NCBI RefSeq assembly: GCF_014851685.1 | Contig: NZ_JACVAC010000001.1 | Span: 620,001-684,000, forward strand | Length of the DNA: 64,000 bases | From: Pseudomonas sp. PDM05 | GTDB lineage: Bacteria; Pseudomonadota; Gammaproteobacteria; Pseudomonadales; Pseudomonadaceae | Direction: 5' to 3' | In this document: piece after piece, positions 52,312 to 61,330 of the stretch | Position numbering within the stretch: the stretch's first letter is position 1 | Layout: the number at the start of each line of letters is the position of its first letter | Made by a program: the position numbers and the translations under genes | The notes under the pieces: generated by a model | What the model was told of the DNA's origin: nothing | Seen by the model: only the letters and a program-made list of their open reading frames with translations | Databases searched by the model: none

Positions 52312-52683
52312 ATGTTCGTCAAAGCACTTCGTGTGGGCCTCGGCCACATCATCATCGCGGGCGACTTTCTAACGCGCCCAAGCAAAAAGCAGCGTTCGGC
52401 CGAGCAACAGGCTCAGGTCAACGCAGCGGCCAAGGAGTTGACGCTGTATCAGTTCCACGCCTGCCCGTTCTGCGTGAAGACCCGCCGCACCCTGCACCGC
52501 CTGAATGTGCCGGTGGCGTTGAAGGACGCGAAAAACAACGAACAGGACCGCCAGACCCTGCTGGAGCAAGGCGGCAAGATCAAGGTGCCGTGCCTGCGCA
52601 TTGAAGAACATGGCCAGGTCACGTGGATGTATGACTCCAAGGTGATCATTGATTACCTGGACAAGCGCTTCGCCGCTATCTAA
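52312..52683 (+). CDS. Glutaredoxin / GST-N-domain protein
   Basis: A 123-residue protein with a basic N-terminal extension (38 residues, hydrophobic LGHIIIAGDFL that could be a membrane-touching segment) and a glutaredoxin fold with CPFC (ACPFCVKTRRTLHRLN) and cis-Pro in KVPCLRI. It ends in DYLDKRFAAI. Likely a monothiol/dithiol redox protein acting on an unidentified substrate. REP elements follow. Confidence 0.88.
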   Translation: MFVKALRVGLGHIIIAGDFLTRPSKKQRSAEQQAQVNAAAKELTLYQFHACPFCVKTRRTLHRLNVPVALKDAKNNEQDRQTLLEQGGKIKVPCLRIEEHGQVTWMYDSKVIIDYLDKRFAAI

Positions 52684-52703
52684 CAGGCTGGCACAGATCA
52701 AAA

Positions 52704-52824
52704 TGTGGGAGCGGGCTCATGTGGGAGCGGGCTTGCTCGCGAATACGGTGTATCAGCCATAGATGTATCAACTGATCCACCGCCTTCGCGAGCAAGCCCG
52801 CTCCCACACAAGCCCGCTCCCACA
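52704..52824. repeat. REP cluster (four partial or full copies)
   Basis: A partial REP (TGTGGGAGCGGGCTCA), then a full inverted pair, then another partial (CAAGCCCGCTCCCACA). It reaches to within a few bases of the stop of the gene at 52826. Confidence 0.93.
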
Positions 52825-52825
52825 T

Positions 52826-53146
52826 TTAGTTCGGTGTTATCAGATCAAGATCAAGCAGCGCCGAGCCCAGGCACTTGCCATGGGCATCCAACGCCAGCGA
52901 GCGGGTTACACCGCCGCGCAAGATCCCCGGCAACACAAAGTTCAGCGCCTGCACATTCGGCAACTCATAACGCCGCACCGGCGCCGCACCCGGCGGCAGC
53001 AACCCTGCAAAGAACTGCGCCACGCGCTCAGCCGTCAGCTGCTCACAGAGCAGCGGATAATCCTCGGCCCGATACGCAATGATCGAAATGTTCGACGTGT
53101 CGCCCTTATCCCCGGTGCGGGAATGGGCCAGTCTCTGCAACTTCAT
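52826..53146 (-). CDS. AtuA-associated small domain protein
   Basis: A 106-residue protein with AHSRTGDKGDTSNISIIAY at its start, the AtuA C-terminal-like ferredoxin-fold domain, which in other bacteria is fused to AtuA. Here it is a separate polypeptide, overlapping AtuA by four bases (ATGA). The two presumably form one enzyme or complex. Confidence 0.85.
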   Translation of the reverse strand: MKLQRLAHSRTGDKGDTSNISIIAYRAEDYPLLCEQLTAERVAQFFAGLLPPGAAPVRRYELPNVQALNFVLPGILRGGVTRSLALDAHGKCLGSALLDLDLITPN

Positions 53147-54465
53147 GCTTCAATCCTCGGGTTGACTGCGTCACGGGGCAGCAGCAGCGACGCCACCGCC
53201 ACCACTTGCCGCACACTTTTGCTCGCGCCACCGCCGCCGGACGGGCCGTTGGTGTAGAGGGTTTCCACTTCATTACCGACCCGCACCGCTTCGCTGCGCG
53301 CCTCACAGCGGGCGGCCACGCGCAGGCGCACCTCCCAAGGCTCGACGCTGCTGCGCGGGCCGTGCAGCGAGTCCATGCCGATCAGCTCGGCGCGTACGTC
53401 CTGCATCTTTACGCCCATCAACTCCAGGCGCTTGAGGACGACAGCCCGAGCCAACTCTGCACGTGCGACCGCGCCAGGGCCGCCGTAGGACATCTGCCCT
53501 TCGCCAATCCAACCGTCCAGATAGCCGACGCTGACTTTCAATTGCTCGGGACGCGCGCGGCCACCGGCGCCCTGGGCACGCACGCGGTCAACGCCCTCCT
53601 CGACAAACCCCACCCGGGAAAAATCCGCGGTCACATCCGGCGTCAGGTATGCCGCCGGGTCATGCACTTCATAGATCAATTGTTCGGTGCAGGTGGCGCG
53701 GCTGACCCGCCCACCGGAGCCGCCAACCTTGGTGATCACTGCTTCACCGTCCGCATCGATCTCGGCCAACGGGAAACCCAGGCGCGCCAGGTCGTCCACA
53801 TCCTTGAAGCCCGGATCGGCAAAATACCCGCCGCTGACTTGCCCGGCACACTCCAGCAAATGCCCGACCAGGGTGCCGCGCCCCAGGCGTTGCCAATCGT
53901 CCGCGGCCCAGCCGAATTCGAACATCTGCGGCGCCAGGAACAGCGACGGGTCGGCCACACGCCCGGTGATCACCACATCGGCCTCGGCACGCAGCGCATC
54001 CAGGATGCCTTCGACGCCCAGGTAGGCATTCGCGGAGATCAGCCGATCGCCCAAGGCACCAACCGTCTGGCCGTTATCCAGCAAAGAACCGGGCAGCAAC
54101 ACGTCCAACACGTCGTCGCCAACCACGGCGACCACCTTGAGTTCCAGGCCCAGCTCGCGGGCAATACGCCGCACTTCAAGCGCCGCGGACACGGGATTGG
54201 CAGCGCCCATATTGGTGATCACCCGCAGGCGACGCCCGCTCTTGTCGCCGACAAACGGCAACACGCGACGCATGCGCTCACTCAACAGCGGGTCATAACC
54301 GCCTTCGGGGTCGCTGATCCGCGCTTGTTGCGCCAGGGCGATGGTGCGTTCGGCCAGGCACTCGAATACCAGGTAATCCAGGTCGCCCTGCTCGGCCAAC
54401 TCGACGGCAGGTTCGATACGGTCGCCGGAATAGCCGGCGCCGGAACCGATGCGCAAGGTTTTCAT
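53143..54465 (-). CDS. AtuA-family (DUF1446) protein
   Basis: A 440-residue protein of the acyclic-terpene-utilisation A family: RIGSGAGYSGDRIEPAVELA at the start, ITGRVADPSLFLAP, GTLVGHLLECAGQVSGGYF. The reaction of the family is poorly defined. It is one base after the CitMHS transporter and overlaps the small subunit gene, so the three form an operon opposite a LysR gene. That context points to an imported carboxylate or hydroxy acid rather than to terpenes. Confidence 0.88.
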   Translation of the reverse strand: MKTLRIGSGAGYSGDRIEPAVELAEQGDLDYLVFECLAERTIALAQQARISDPEGGYDPLLSERMRRVLPFVGDKSGRRLRVITNMGAANPVSAALEVRRIARELGLELKVVAVVGDDVLDVLLPGSLLDNGQTVGALGDRLISANAYLGVEGILDALRAEADVVITGRVADPSLFLAPQMFEFGWAADDWQRLGRGTLVGHLLECAGQVSGGYFADPGFKDVDDLARLGFPLAEIDADGEAVITKVGGSGGRVSRATCTEQLIYEVHDPAAYLTPDVTADFSRVGFVEEGVDRVRAQGAGGRARPEQLKVSVGYLDGWIGEGQMSYGGPGAVARAELARAVVLKRLELMGVKMQDVRAELIGMDSLHGPRSSVEPWEVRLRVAARCEARSEAVRVGNEVETLYTNGPSGGGGASKSVRQVVAVASLLLPRDAVNPRIEA

Positions 54466-54466
54466 C

Positions 54467-55759
54467 TCAAATCACTCCCAGGAGCAGCGCAGTCAGGGTC
54501 ATCAACACCGACGCGGCAAACAGAAACGGAATGGTGAAGCGCTGGTGATCGGCCAATTCGATCTTGCACAGGCCCACCAACAGGAAGGTCGCGGGGGTCA
54601 GCGGGCTGACCGGGAAGCCGGTGGTATGCACACCAAGCAATGAGGCCTGGGCCACTTGCAGCGGGTCGACGCCCAGGGCCTTGCCCACTTCGGCGATCAC
54701 CGGCATCACGCCGAAATAGTAGGAATCGGGGTCAAACAGCATGCTCAACGGCATGGAGATGAAACCGACCACGGCCGGGATCAACTTGCCGTGGCCCGCC
54801 GGAATCTGCGCCACCGCCACTTCGGCAATCGCCTTGAGCATGCCGGTGCCTTGCATGATGCCGGTGAACACCCCGGCGGCGAGCAGGATGCTGGCCATGG
54901 TCAGCGCGGTCTTGGCATGCGCATCGATACGGGCGCGCTGGGCGTCCACGTTCGGGTAGTTGATGCACAGCGCCACCACGGTGCCGAGCATGAACATCAC
55001 CACCGGATCGACCCAGCCGGCGATCATCACCACCATCACCAGCACGGTGAGCATCAGGTTGACCCAGAACAGACGCGGGCGGCGCAGCTTGATGTCATCC
55101 TCGCTGAGCACCCGTTGCGGCATGGCATCGACGCGGGTGCCGGCGCCCAGGCCCAGGCGTTTTTCTTCCCGGCGGCCGAGCCACCAGGCACAGGCGAACA
55201 CAAAGATCAGGCCGACGATCTGCACCGGGATCAGCGGCTGGAACAGGTCCGCGACGGGCACATGCAAAGCAGCGGACGAGCGCAGCACCGGGCCGGTCCA
55301 GGGCAGGAAGTTGACCCCGGCAGCCATCGCGCAAACACAGGCGAGAATACGTTTATCGATGCCCAGCCGCGTATACAGCGGCAGCATCGCCGGTACCGTC
55401 ACCAGGAAGGTCACCGCGCCGGAACCGTCCAGATGCACCAATAAAGCGAGGGTCGCGGTGCCGACGACAATCCGCGTAGGACGTGTGCCGACGGTGCGCA
55501 GGATGCGGTCGATGATCGGGTCAAGCATGCCGGCGTCGGTCATGATCCCGAAAAACAGGATCGCAAACACAAACATGCCCACCACGGGGGCGACGTTCTT
55601 GATACCGGTAATGATGAAGGCACTGGTTTGCAGGCCGAACCCACCGAGCAGTGCGGCAATGATCGGCAAGGCGATCAGGGCCACCAGTGGCGAGAGGCGT
55701 TTGCTCATGACGGCAGCGAGCAGGCACAGGATGGTAATGACACCCAGGGTAGCGAGCAT
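54467..55759 (-). CDS. CitMHS-family carboxylate transporter
   Basis: A 430-residue inner-membrane protein with about eleven helices and the CitMHS pattern (GLQTSAFIITGIKNVAPVVG, GSGAVTFLVTVPAMLPLYTR, FDPDSYYFGVMPVIAEVG). Relatives import metal-complexed citrate with protons. Substrate here is inferred to be a tricarboxylate or related acid processed by the AtuA-type proteins. Confidence 0.9.
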   Translation of the reverse strand: MLATLGVITILCLLAAVMSKRLSPLVALIALPIIAALLGGFGLQTSAFIITGIKNVAPVVGMFVFAILFFGIMTDAGMLDPIIDRILRTVGTRPTRIVVGTATLALLVHLDGSGAVTFLVTVPAMLPLYTRLGIDKRILACVCAMAAGVNFLPWTGPVLRSSAALHVPVADLFQPLIPVQIVGLIFVFACAWWLGRREEKRLGLGAGTRVDAMPQRVLSEDDIKLRRPRLFWVNLMLTVLVMVVMIAGWVDPVVMFMLGTVVALCINYPNVDAQRARIDAHAKTALTMASILLAAGVFTGIMQGTGMLKAIAEVAVAQIPAGHGKLIPAVVGFISMPLSMLFDPDSYYFGVMPVIAEVGKALGVDPLQVAQASLLGVHTTGFPVSPLTPATFLLVGLCKIELADHQRFTIPFLFAASVLMTLTALLLGVI

Positions 55760-55870
55760 GGGTTACTCCAGAGCGGCCTTGTTGGCCGGTTATTGTTTTC
55801 CCTGGAGTATTGGAAGCAGGTTAGTCTTTGTAAATTGGAATATTCAGCCGAGCACATTCGGAAAAACAAA

Positions 55871-56767
55871 ATGAAGAACAGTATCCAACATATTCAAGCG
55901 TTCCTCGCGGTGGCCCGCACCGGCAGCTTTACCAAGGCGGCCAACGAGCTGCACCTGTCACCGTCGGCGCTGACCGTGCAGGTGCAACAGCTGGAAGACT
56001 GGCTCGGCGTCGCCCTGCTCGACCGCAGCCCGCGTCACGTGAGCATCACGGCCGCCGGCGAGGAAGCGCGCGGACCGATGGAAAAGCTGCTGCTGGACCT
56101 GGATAACATCGTCACCGGCTCCCGCGACCTTGCCGCCCTGCGCCGAGGCGTGGTCACCATCGCCGCCCTGCCCTCCGTCTGCGCTGGCGCCCTGCCGCCA
56201 GTGCTGCGCCTGTTTCGCGAGCGGTTTGCCGGGATCGAAGTGCGCCTGCATGACCTGGTGGCCCATCGCATTCATGCCCAGGTGCGCTCCGGCGAGGTGG
56301 ATTTCGGCATCGGCGTGCGCGCGCGACTCAGCCACGGCCTAGCGTTCGTCCCCGTCCTGAATGATCGTTTGTGTGCCTTTGTGCCGCTGGATCATCCCCT
56401 CACCCGCCATCGCCAGCTGACCCTGGAGCAACTGGCGGACCAACCGATCATCCTCACCGGCCGCGACAGCAGCGTGCGTGAGCAGGTAGACGCGTTGTTC
56501 GATGAAACGCGGCTGACGATGAACGCGGGAATGGAGGCCAACTACATGTCGACGGTGTTGGCGCTGGTGCGCCAGGGGTTGGGGATCAGCGTGCTGCCGG
56601 AGTCGGCGGCGGACAGCCTGGAGGGGTTGAAGCGGATCAACATCGATCATCCTGGGGTGAATCGGGAGATCGGCTTGATCAGTCGCAGCGGGATCGGTTT
56701 GAGCCCTGCGGCACGGCGCTGTTTCGATATGCTCAATGAAACATTACCTGACACACCGCAGAGCTAA
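55871..56767 (+). CDS. LysR-family regulator of the CitMHS-AtuA operon
   Basis: A 298-residue LysR protein with an N-terminal HTH (GSFTKAANELHLSPSALTVQ, residues 14-34) and effector domain. It is divergent from the CitMHS gene with 112 bases between starts, the standard layout for control of that operon. The start ATG 55871 fits the conserved MKNSIQHIQAFLAVARTG. Ligand unknown. Confidence 0.92.
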   Translation: MKNSIQHIQAFLAVARTGSFTKAANELHLSPSALTVQVQQLEDWLGVALLDRSPRHVSITAAGEEARGPMEKLLLDLDNIVTGSRDLAALRRGVVTIAALPSVCAGALPPVLRLFRERFAGIEVRLHDLVAHRIHAQVRSGEVDFGIGVRARLSHGLAFVPVLNDRLCAFVPLDHPLTRHRQLTLEQLADQPIILTGRDSSVREQVDALFDETRLTMNAGMEANYMSTVLALVRQGLGISVLPESAADSLEGLKRINIDHPGVNREIGLISRSGIGLSPAARRCFDMLNETLPDTPQS

Positions 56768-56768
56768 A

Positions 56769-56857
56769 TGTGGGAGCGGGCTTGCTCGCGAATGCGGTGT
56801 ATCAGTGACAGATATAGTGCCTGACACTCCGCTTTCGCGAGCAAGCCCGCTCCCACA
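56769..56857. repeat. REP pair
   Basis: A full inverted pair of the TGTGGGAGCGGGCTTGCTCG type in the gap between the LysR and GST genes, starting two bases after the LysR stop. Confidence 0.93.
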
Positions 56858-56871
56858 TTTTTACCTCATTG

Positions 56872-57474
56872 TCAGTCCAGCATCGTCACATGTCTTGGAT
56901 GGCTGGCCACTCGCGCCAGCCACGCCTGCACCGCCGGATACGGCGTCAGATCAAACCCACCCTCATGCGCCACATGCGTGTAGGCATACAACGCAATATC
57001 GGCAATCGAATACTGCTCACCCACCAGGTACGGCGTGGCTTGCAACTGCCGCTCCATAACCTTCAACGCTTTGTGGCCGCGCTTGTGGCAGGTTTTGTAT
57101 TCCTCCAGGCGATCCTCCGGCATGTTCAGGTAGAACTGGATAAACCGCGCCACCGCGATGTACGGCTCATGGCTGTACTGCTCGAAAAACTGCCACTGCA
57201 ACACCTGGGTGCGCAAACGCGGTTCCGTCGGCAGGAATTCGCTGCCGTCGGCGAGGAAGTTGAGGATCGCGTTGGATTCCCACAGGCAGGTGCCGTCTTC
57301 CAGTTCCAGTACCGGGATCTTGCCGTTGGGGTTCTTGGCCAGGAACTCAGCGGTCTGGGTATCGCCGTTGAGGATGTCCACATCGATCCATTGGTACGGG
57401 AGGCCCAACAGGTTGAGCATCAATTTGATCTTGTAGCAGTTGCCCGATTTGTAATCGCCATAAACCTTGTACAT
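56872..57474 (-). CDS. Glutathione S-transferase
   Basis: A 200-residue GST: N-terminal thioredoxin fold (MYKVYGDYKSGNCYKIKLML, Ser/Cys near residue 10-12; cis-Pro in KIPVLEL) and C-terminal helical domain (SIADIALYAYTHVAHEGGF). Cytosolic, conjugating or reducing an unidentified electrophile. The start is ATG 57474 with AAGGGGAGCCCC upstream. It is next to the aminotransferase gene and may be co-transcribed. Confidence 0.9.
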   Translation of the reverse strand: MYKVYGDYKSGNCYKIKLMLNLLGLPYQWIDVDILNGDTQTAEFLAKNPNGKIPVLELEDGTCLWESNAILNFLADGSEFLPTEPRLRTQVLQWQFFEQYSHEPYIAVARFIQFYLNMPEDRLEEYKTCHKRGHKALKVMERQLQATPYLVGEQYSIADIALYAYTHVAHEGGFDLTPYPAVQAWLARVASHPRHVTMLD

Positions 57475-57484
57475 GGGGCTCCCC

Positions 57485-58651
57485 TTATGCCGCTTGCGCG
57501 TGCTGTGCTTGACGGACCACCGCGGCCAGGCGCTTGAGGCCTTCATCCAGGCGGGCCGGGTCGATATGGCTGAAATTGAGGCGCAATGAACCCAGGTGTT
57601 GGTCGGGCTCGGAGAAGAACGGTTCACCGGGCATGAACGCGACGTCCTGATCCAACGCTTGCGCCAACAAGGTGCGGGTGTCGAGCGGCTGTTTCAAGGT
57701 CAGCCAGAAGAATAATCCGCCCTGGGGCACTTGCCAGTCGGCGAGGTCGGCGAAATGGCGCTCCAGCGCAGCCTGGAAAGCGTCGCGGCGCTCGCGGTAG
57801 AAACTGCGCAGTTGCTCCAGATGCTGCTGGTATTTTGGCGTGCCGATCCACTGCATCGCCTGCCATTGGCCGACGCGGTTGGTGTGCAGGTCGGCCGACT
57901 GCTTGAGCTTGAGCAGGTGCGGGAACAGGTCCGGGCTGGCGATCAGGTAACCGACACGCAGGCCCGGCAACAGGGTCTTGGACACGGTGCCGGTGTAGAT
58001 CCAACTGGCTTTTTTCAGGCGCCCGACGATGGGTTTGGCGCTGCCGCCGTCGAAGCTCAGTTCGCGGTACGGCTCGTCTTCGATCAGGGTCACACCGAAC
58101 TCATCGAGCAACGCGGCGACCGCTTCGCGCTTGGCTTCGCTGTAGCGTACGGCCGACGGGTTCTGGAAGGTCGGGATCAGGTAGATGAACGCCGGACGAT
58201 GGCGTTCGAGGTTGGCGCGCAGGGTGCTCAAGTCGGGGCCGTCGGCTTCCAACGGGACGCTGAGGCAGTCGGCGCCGAACAGCTGGAAGATCTGCAACGC
58301 GGCCAGGTAGGTCGGGCCCTCCAACAGGATCGGTGTGCCTTTGTCGATGTACAACTTGGCCGCCAGGTCCAGGGTTTGCTGCGAGCCGCTGACCACCAGC
58401 ACCTGGCTGGCCTGGCACGGCACGCCCAAGGCCCGTGCTTGGGCGGCGAGCAATTCACGCAGCTGCGGTTCGCCTTCGCTCATGCCGTATTGGCCAATGT
58501 TCGACGGCATGTCATCCCAGTTCAGCGCCGGCAGCATGGCTTCGGCCGGCAGGCCACCGGCGAACGACATTACTTGCGGGCGCTGGGCTGCCGCGAGGAT
58601 TTCACGGATCAAGGAGCTTTTGAGGCGCGTAACACGTTCAGAGAAGGCCAT
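57485..58651 (-). CDS. PLP-dependent aminotransferase (fold type I)
   Basis: A 388-residue class I/II aminotransferase related to 2-aminoadipate/LysN-type enzymes, without the HTH domain of MocR proteins. Motifs: GLPAEAML, YGMSEGEPQLREL, DEPYREL and the PLP lysine in GTVSKTLLPGLRVGY. Substrate unclear, possibly an aromatic or branched amino acid. The start at 58651 (MAFSERVTRLKSSLIREIL) fits the family; the longer frame to 59089 is antisense to the MarR gene. Confidence 0.88.
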   Translation of the reverse strand: MAFSERVTRLKSSLIREILAAAQRPQVMSFAGGLPAEAMLPALNWDDMPSNIGQYGMSEGEPQLRELLAAQARALGVPCQASQVLVVSGSQQTLDLAAKLYIDKGTPILLEGPTYLAALQIFQLFGADCLSVPLEADGPDLSTLRANLERHRPAFIYLIPTFQNPSAVRYSEAKREAVAALLDEFGVTLIEDEPYRELSFDGGSAKPIVGRLKKASWIYTGTVSKTLLPGLRVGYLIASPDLFPHLLKLKQSADLHTNRVGQWQAMQWIGTPKYQQHLEQLRSFYRERRDAFQAALERHFADLADWQVPQGGLFFWLTLKQPLDTRTLLAQALDQDVAFMPGEPFFSEPDQHLGSLRLNFSHIDPARLDEGLKRLAAVVRQAQHAQAA

Positions 58652-58732
58652 GGGGTCACCGGTAGCGAAGACTGTGGGAAATACGTCAAACTGGTTGACC
58701 GAAATTACGACAGCGCCCACGGATACGTCAAT

Positions 58733-59167
58733 ATGCTTGACCTTAAAAACCCCACCGCCCAGCAGGAAGCCATGCAAGCGTTCTTCTTCGGTTACCAGGC
58801 GTTTACCGCCAAGGCCGACGAAATGCTCGAACGCCGGGGCCTGAGCCGGGTGCACCAGCGCATTGTGTTTTTTATCGCGCGTTACCCGACCTTGAGCGTG
58901 AAAGAACTGCTGGAACTGCTCGGCGTGAGCAAACAGGCGCTGAACATGCCGCTGCGCCAATTGCAGGAAATGCACCTGGTGCACAGCGTTGCGTCCGCGA
59001 CCGACAAGCGCAAACGCTTGCTGGAATTGAGCGAGGAAGGCCTGCGTTTCGAGCAGTCGTTGCGCCGCGAACAGGTGAAGCTGCTGCAACGCGCGTTCAG
59101 TGAAGCCGGTGAAGAAGCGGTGGCCGGATGGTTGGCCGTAAACCAGGCATTGAGTGCGGCGAACTAG
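58733..59167 (+). CDS. MarR-family regulator
   Basis: A 144-residue winged-helix protein: SRVHQRIVFFIARYPTLSVK and LLGVSKQALNMPLRQLQEM form the HTH and DKRKRLLELSEEGLRFEQ the wing. It is divergent from the aminotransferase with 81 bases between starts and likely represses it. Ligand unknown. Confidence 0.9.
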   Translation: MLDLKNPTAQQEAMQAFFFGYQAFTAKADEMLERRGLSRVHQRIVFFIARYPTLSVKELLELLGVSKQALNMPLRQLQEMHLVHSVASATDKRKRLLELSEEGLRFEQSLRREQVKLLQRAFSEAGEEAVAGWLAVNQALSAAN

Positions 59168-59344
59168 CCCAGCGCAAAGCTATTCGAAAACATTATTTGC
59201 TTTCTTTGTATACAAAAGCATAATTCGCCTCGTGCGAGTTCCTGACCTATCGGTCAACAAAACCCGCCAGTACCTCAAAGCGCTGTTGCCCACATCTGTG
59301 ACCGGCGCTGGAAATAACAATAAAACTCTTGAGGAGTACTCGCT

Positions 59345-60691
59345 GTGGATAGCCGCAAATCCGAAGCCCCTACGCTGGACGTCGCCCCGCCCACCAACAG
59401 CTGGCTAGAACGCCTGTTCAAACTCAGCTTGCATGGCACCACAGTGAGGACCGAGTTGATCGCCGGTCTCACCACCTTCATCACCATGGCCTACATCATC
59501 TTCGTCAACCCCAACATCATGGCCGACGCCGGCATCGACCATGGCGCGGCATTTGTCGCCACCTGCATCGCCGCCGCGCTCGGTTGCCTGTTGATGGGCC
59601 TGTACGCGAACTGGCCGGTAGGCCTGGCGCCGGGCATGGGCTTGAATGCGTTTTTCACCTACACCGTGGTCGGCACCATGGGCTACACCTGGGAAACCGC
59701 GCTGGGTGCGGTGTTTATCTCGGGCGTGCTGTTCATGGGCCTGACGCTGTCGCGGGTGCGTGAGTGGCTGCTCAACAGCATCCCTGTGAGCCTGCGCCAC
59801 GCCATGGGTGCCGGTGTCGGGCTGTTCCTCGGGGTGATCGGCCTGAAAACCGCCGGGATCATCGTCGACAGCCCGGCCACGCTGATCAAGCTCGGCTCGC
59901 TGCACGAACCGGCACCGCTACTGGCGGCCGTGTGTTTCCTGCTGATCGCGATCCTCAGCTACCACCGCGTGTTCGGCGCAATCCTGATCAGCATCATCGC
60001 CGTGACCCTGGCCGGTTGGGGCCTGGGCCTGGTGCATTACAACGGCATGATCTCCACCCCACCGAGCCTGGCGCCGACCTGGATGGCCATGGACGTAAAA
60101 GGTGTATTCAATGTCAGCATGATTAGCGTTGTATTTGCCTTTCTTTTTGTACACATGTTCGACACTGCAGGTACACTGATGGGCGTCGCGCAACGCGCCG
60201 GACTGGTCAATGCCGATGGCAAGATCGATAACCTGTCCCGTGCGCTGAAAGCCGACAGTGCGTCCAGCGTGTTTGGCGCCATGGTCGGTGTGCCGCCGGT
60301 GACCAGCTACGTGGAAAGTGCCGCCGGTGTTGCCGCGGGAGGCCGAACCGGGCTGACCGCCGTGACCGTGGGCATCCTGTTTGTGGCAGCGATGTTTTTC
60401 GCGCCACTGGCCGGCATGATTCCCGCGTATGCCACCGCCGGTGCGCTGATCTACGTGGCGATGCTGATGATGGCGAGCATGGCCCATATCAATTGGGACG
60501 AAGCCACCGACAGCATTCCGGCGATTGTCACGGCGATCATGATGCCGCTGACCTTCTCGGTGGCCGACGGCATCGCCCTGGGCTTTATCACGTACGTGGC
60601 GCTCAAGGCGGGCACCGGCAAGTACCGCGAGATTTCCGTCAGCCTGTGGGTGCTGTGCGCGATCTTTATTGCCAAATTCATATTTCTATAA
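59345..60691 (+). CDS. NCS2-family purine permease (AzgA type)
   Basis: A 448-residue inner-membrane protein with about 12-14 helices. AzgA/PbuG-type motifs are present: GLTTFITMAYIIFVNPNIM, GLAPGMGLNAFF and PVTSYVESAAGVAAGGRTGL. It imports adenine, guanine or hypoxanthine by proton symport. The start is GTG 59345, with GAGGAG upstream. I looked for a purine riboswitch in the 178-base leader and saw none. Confidence 0.92.
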   Translation: MDSRKSEAPTLDVAPPTNSWLERLFKLSLHGTTVRTELIAGLTTFITMAYIIFVNPNIMADAGIDHGAAFVATCIAAALGCLLMGLYANWPVGLAPGMGLNAFFTYTVVGTMGYTWETALGAVFISGVLFMGLTLSRVREWLLNSIPVSLRHAMGAGVGLFLGVIGLKTAGIIVDSPATLIKLGSLHEPAPLLAAVCFLLIAILSYHRVFGAILISIIAVTLAGWGLGLVHYNGMISTPPSLAPTWMAMDVKGVFNVSMISVVFAFLFVHMFDTAGTLMGVAQRAGLVNADGKIDNLSRALKADSASSVFGAMVGVPPVTSYVESAAGVAAGGRTGLTAVTVGILFVAAMFFAPLAGMIPAYATAGALIYVAMLMMASMAHINWDEATDSIPAIVTAIMMPLTFSVADGIALGFITYVALKAGTGKYREISVSLWVLCAIFIAKFIFL

Positions 60692-60700
60692 AAGGAACAC

Positions 60701-61330
60701 ATGATGAACCTGGAAACCTGGCTACTGTTCAGCGGCGCGGCATTGGTGGTGATCCTGATCCCGGGGCCGCTGTCACTGTTGATGATCAGCAACAGTCTGA
60801 ACTACGGCCTGCGCCGTTCGTATCCAGCGTTTCTCGGTGGGGTGTTTGCCTCGATCTGCCTGCTCAGCGCCTCGGCCCTGGGGCTGGGCGCGCTGTTGCT
60901 GGCCTCCGAGCAACTGTTCAGCGCCCTGAAGATCGTCGGCGCGGCGTACCTGTTCTACCTCGCCTGGCAGAGCTGGCAGCAGTCGCGGCAACCGGCCCAG
61001 GGTGCCGAAGTACCGCAACTGGCCGCCGTACCGCGCTTTCGCACACTGTTCGGGCGTGCCTTTGTGCTGGGCGCCAGCAACCCAAAGGACATCCTGTTCT
61101 TCGCCGCGTTCCTGCCGCAATTTCTCAGCAGCCAGCAGCCGTTCCTGCCACAGCTGCTGATCATGATTGCCACCTGGACCCTGCTCGACCTGCTCTGCAA
61201 GCTGGCCTACGGTCTCGGCGCACACGGAGCGGCCCGGTATCTGCGCAGCGGCAGCGGCCAGGGCTGGTTCAACCGGGTCAGTGCCGCTTTTTTTGGTAGC
61301 GCGGGCGTTGCTGCCTTGCTCCGGGCATAA
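60701..61330 (+). CDS. LysE-family amino-acid exporter
   Basis: A 209-residue membrane protein with six helices and the LysE/RhtB pattern (IPGPLSLLMISNSLNYGLRR, LGASNPKDILFFAAFLPQF). It exports amino acids such as lysine, homoserine or threonine. AAAAGGAACAC precedes the ATG. Its 3' end overlaps the convergent toxin-like gene by 53 bases. It is nine bases after the purine permease and may be co-transcribed. Confidence 0.92.
   Translation: MMNLETWLLFSGAALVVILIPGPLSLLMISNSLNYGLRRSYPAFLGGVFASICLLSASALGLGALLLASEQLFSALKIVGAAYLFYLAWQSWQQSRQPAQGAEVPQLAAVPRFRTLFGRAFVLGASNPKDILFFAAFLPQFLSSQQPFLPQLLIMIATWTLLDLLCKLAYGLGAHGAARYLRSGSGQGWFNRVSAAFFGSAGVAALLRA

Noticed and set aside
53206..54537. 443-codon plus-strand frame over the AtuA gene
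   Set aside because: Shadow of the AtuA-type gene, which has the conserved motifs.
24349..56857. Possible CRISPR array from repeated GGGCTTGCTCGCGA units
   Set aside because: The units are scattered, inverted REP palindromes without regular spacing, and no cas gene is present.
59168..59344. Possible purine riboswitch before the NCS2 permease
   Set aside because: I saw no conserved guanine/adenine-aptamer core or terminator in the 178-base leader.
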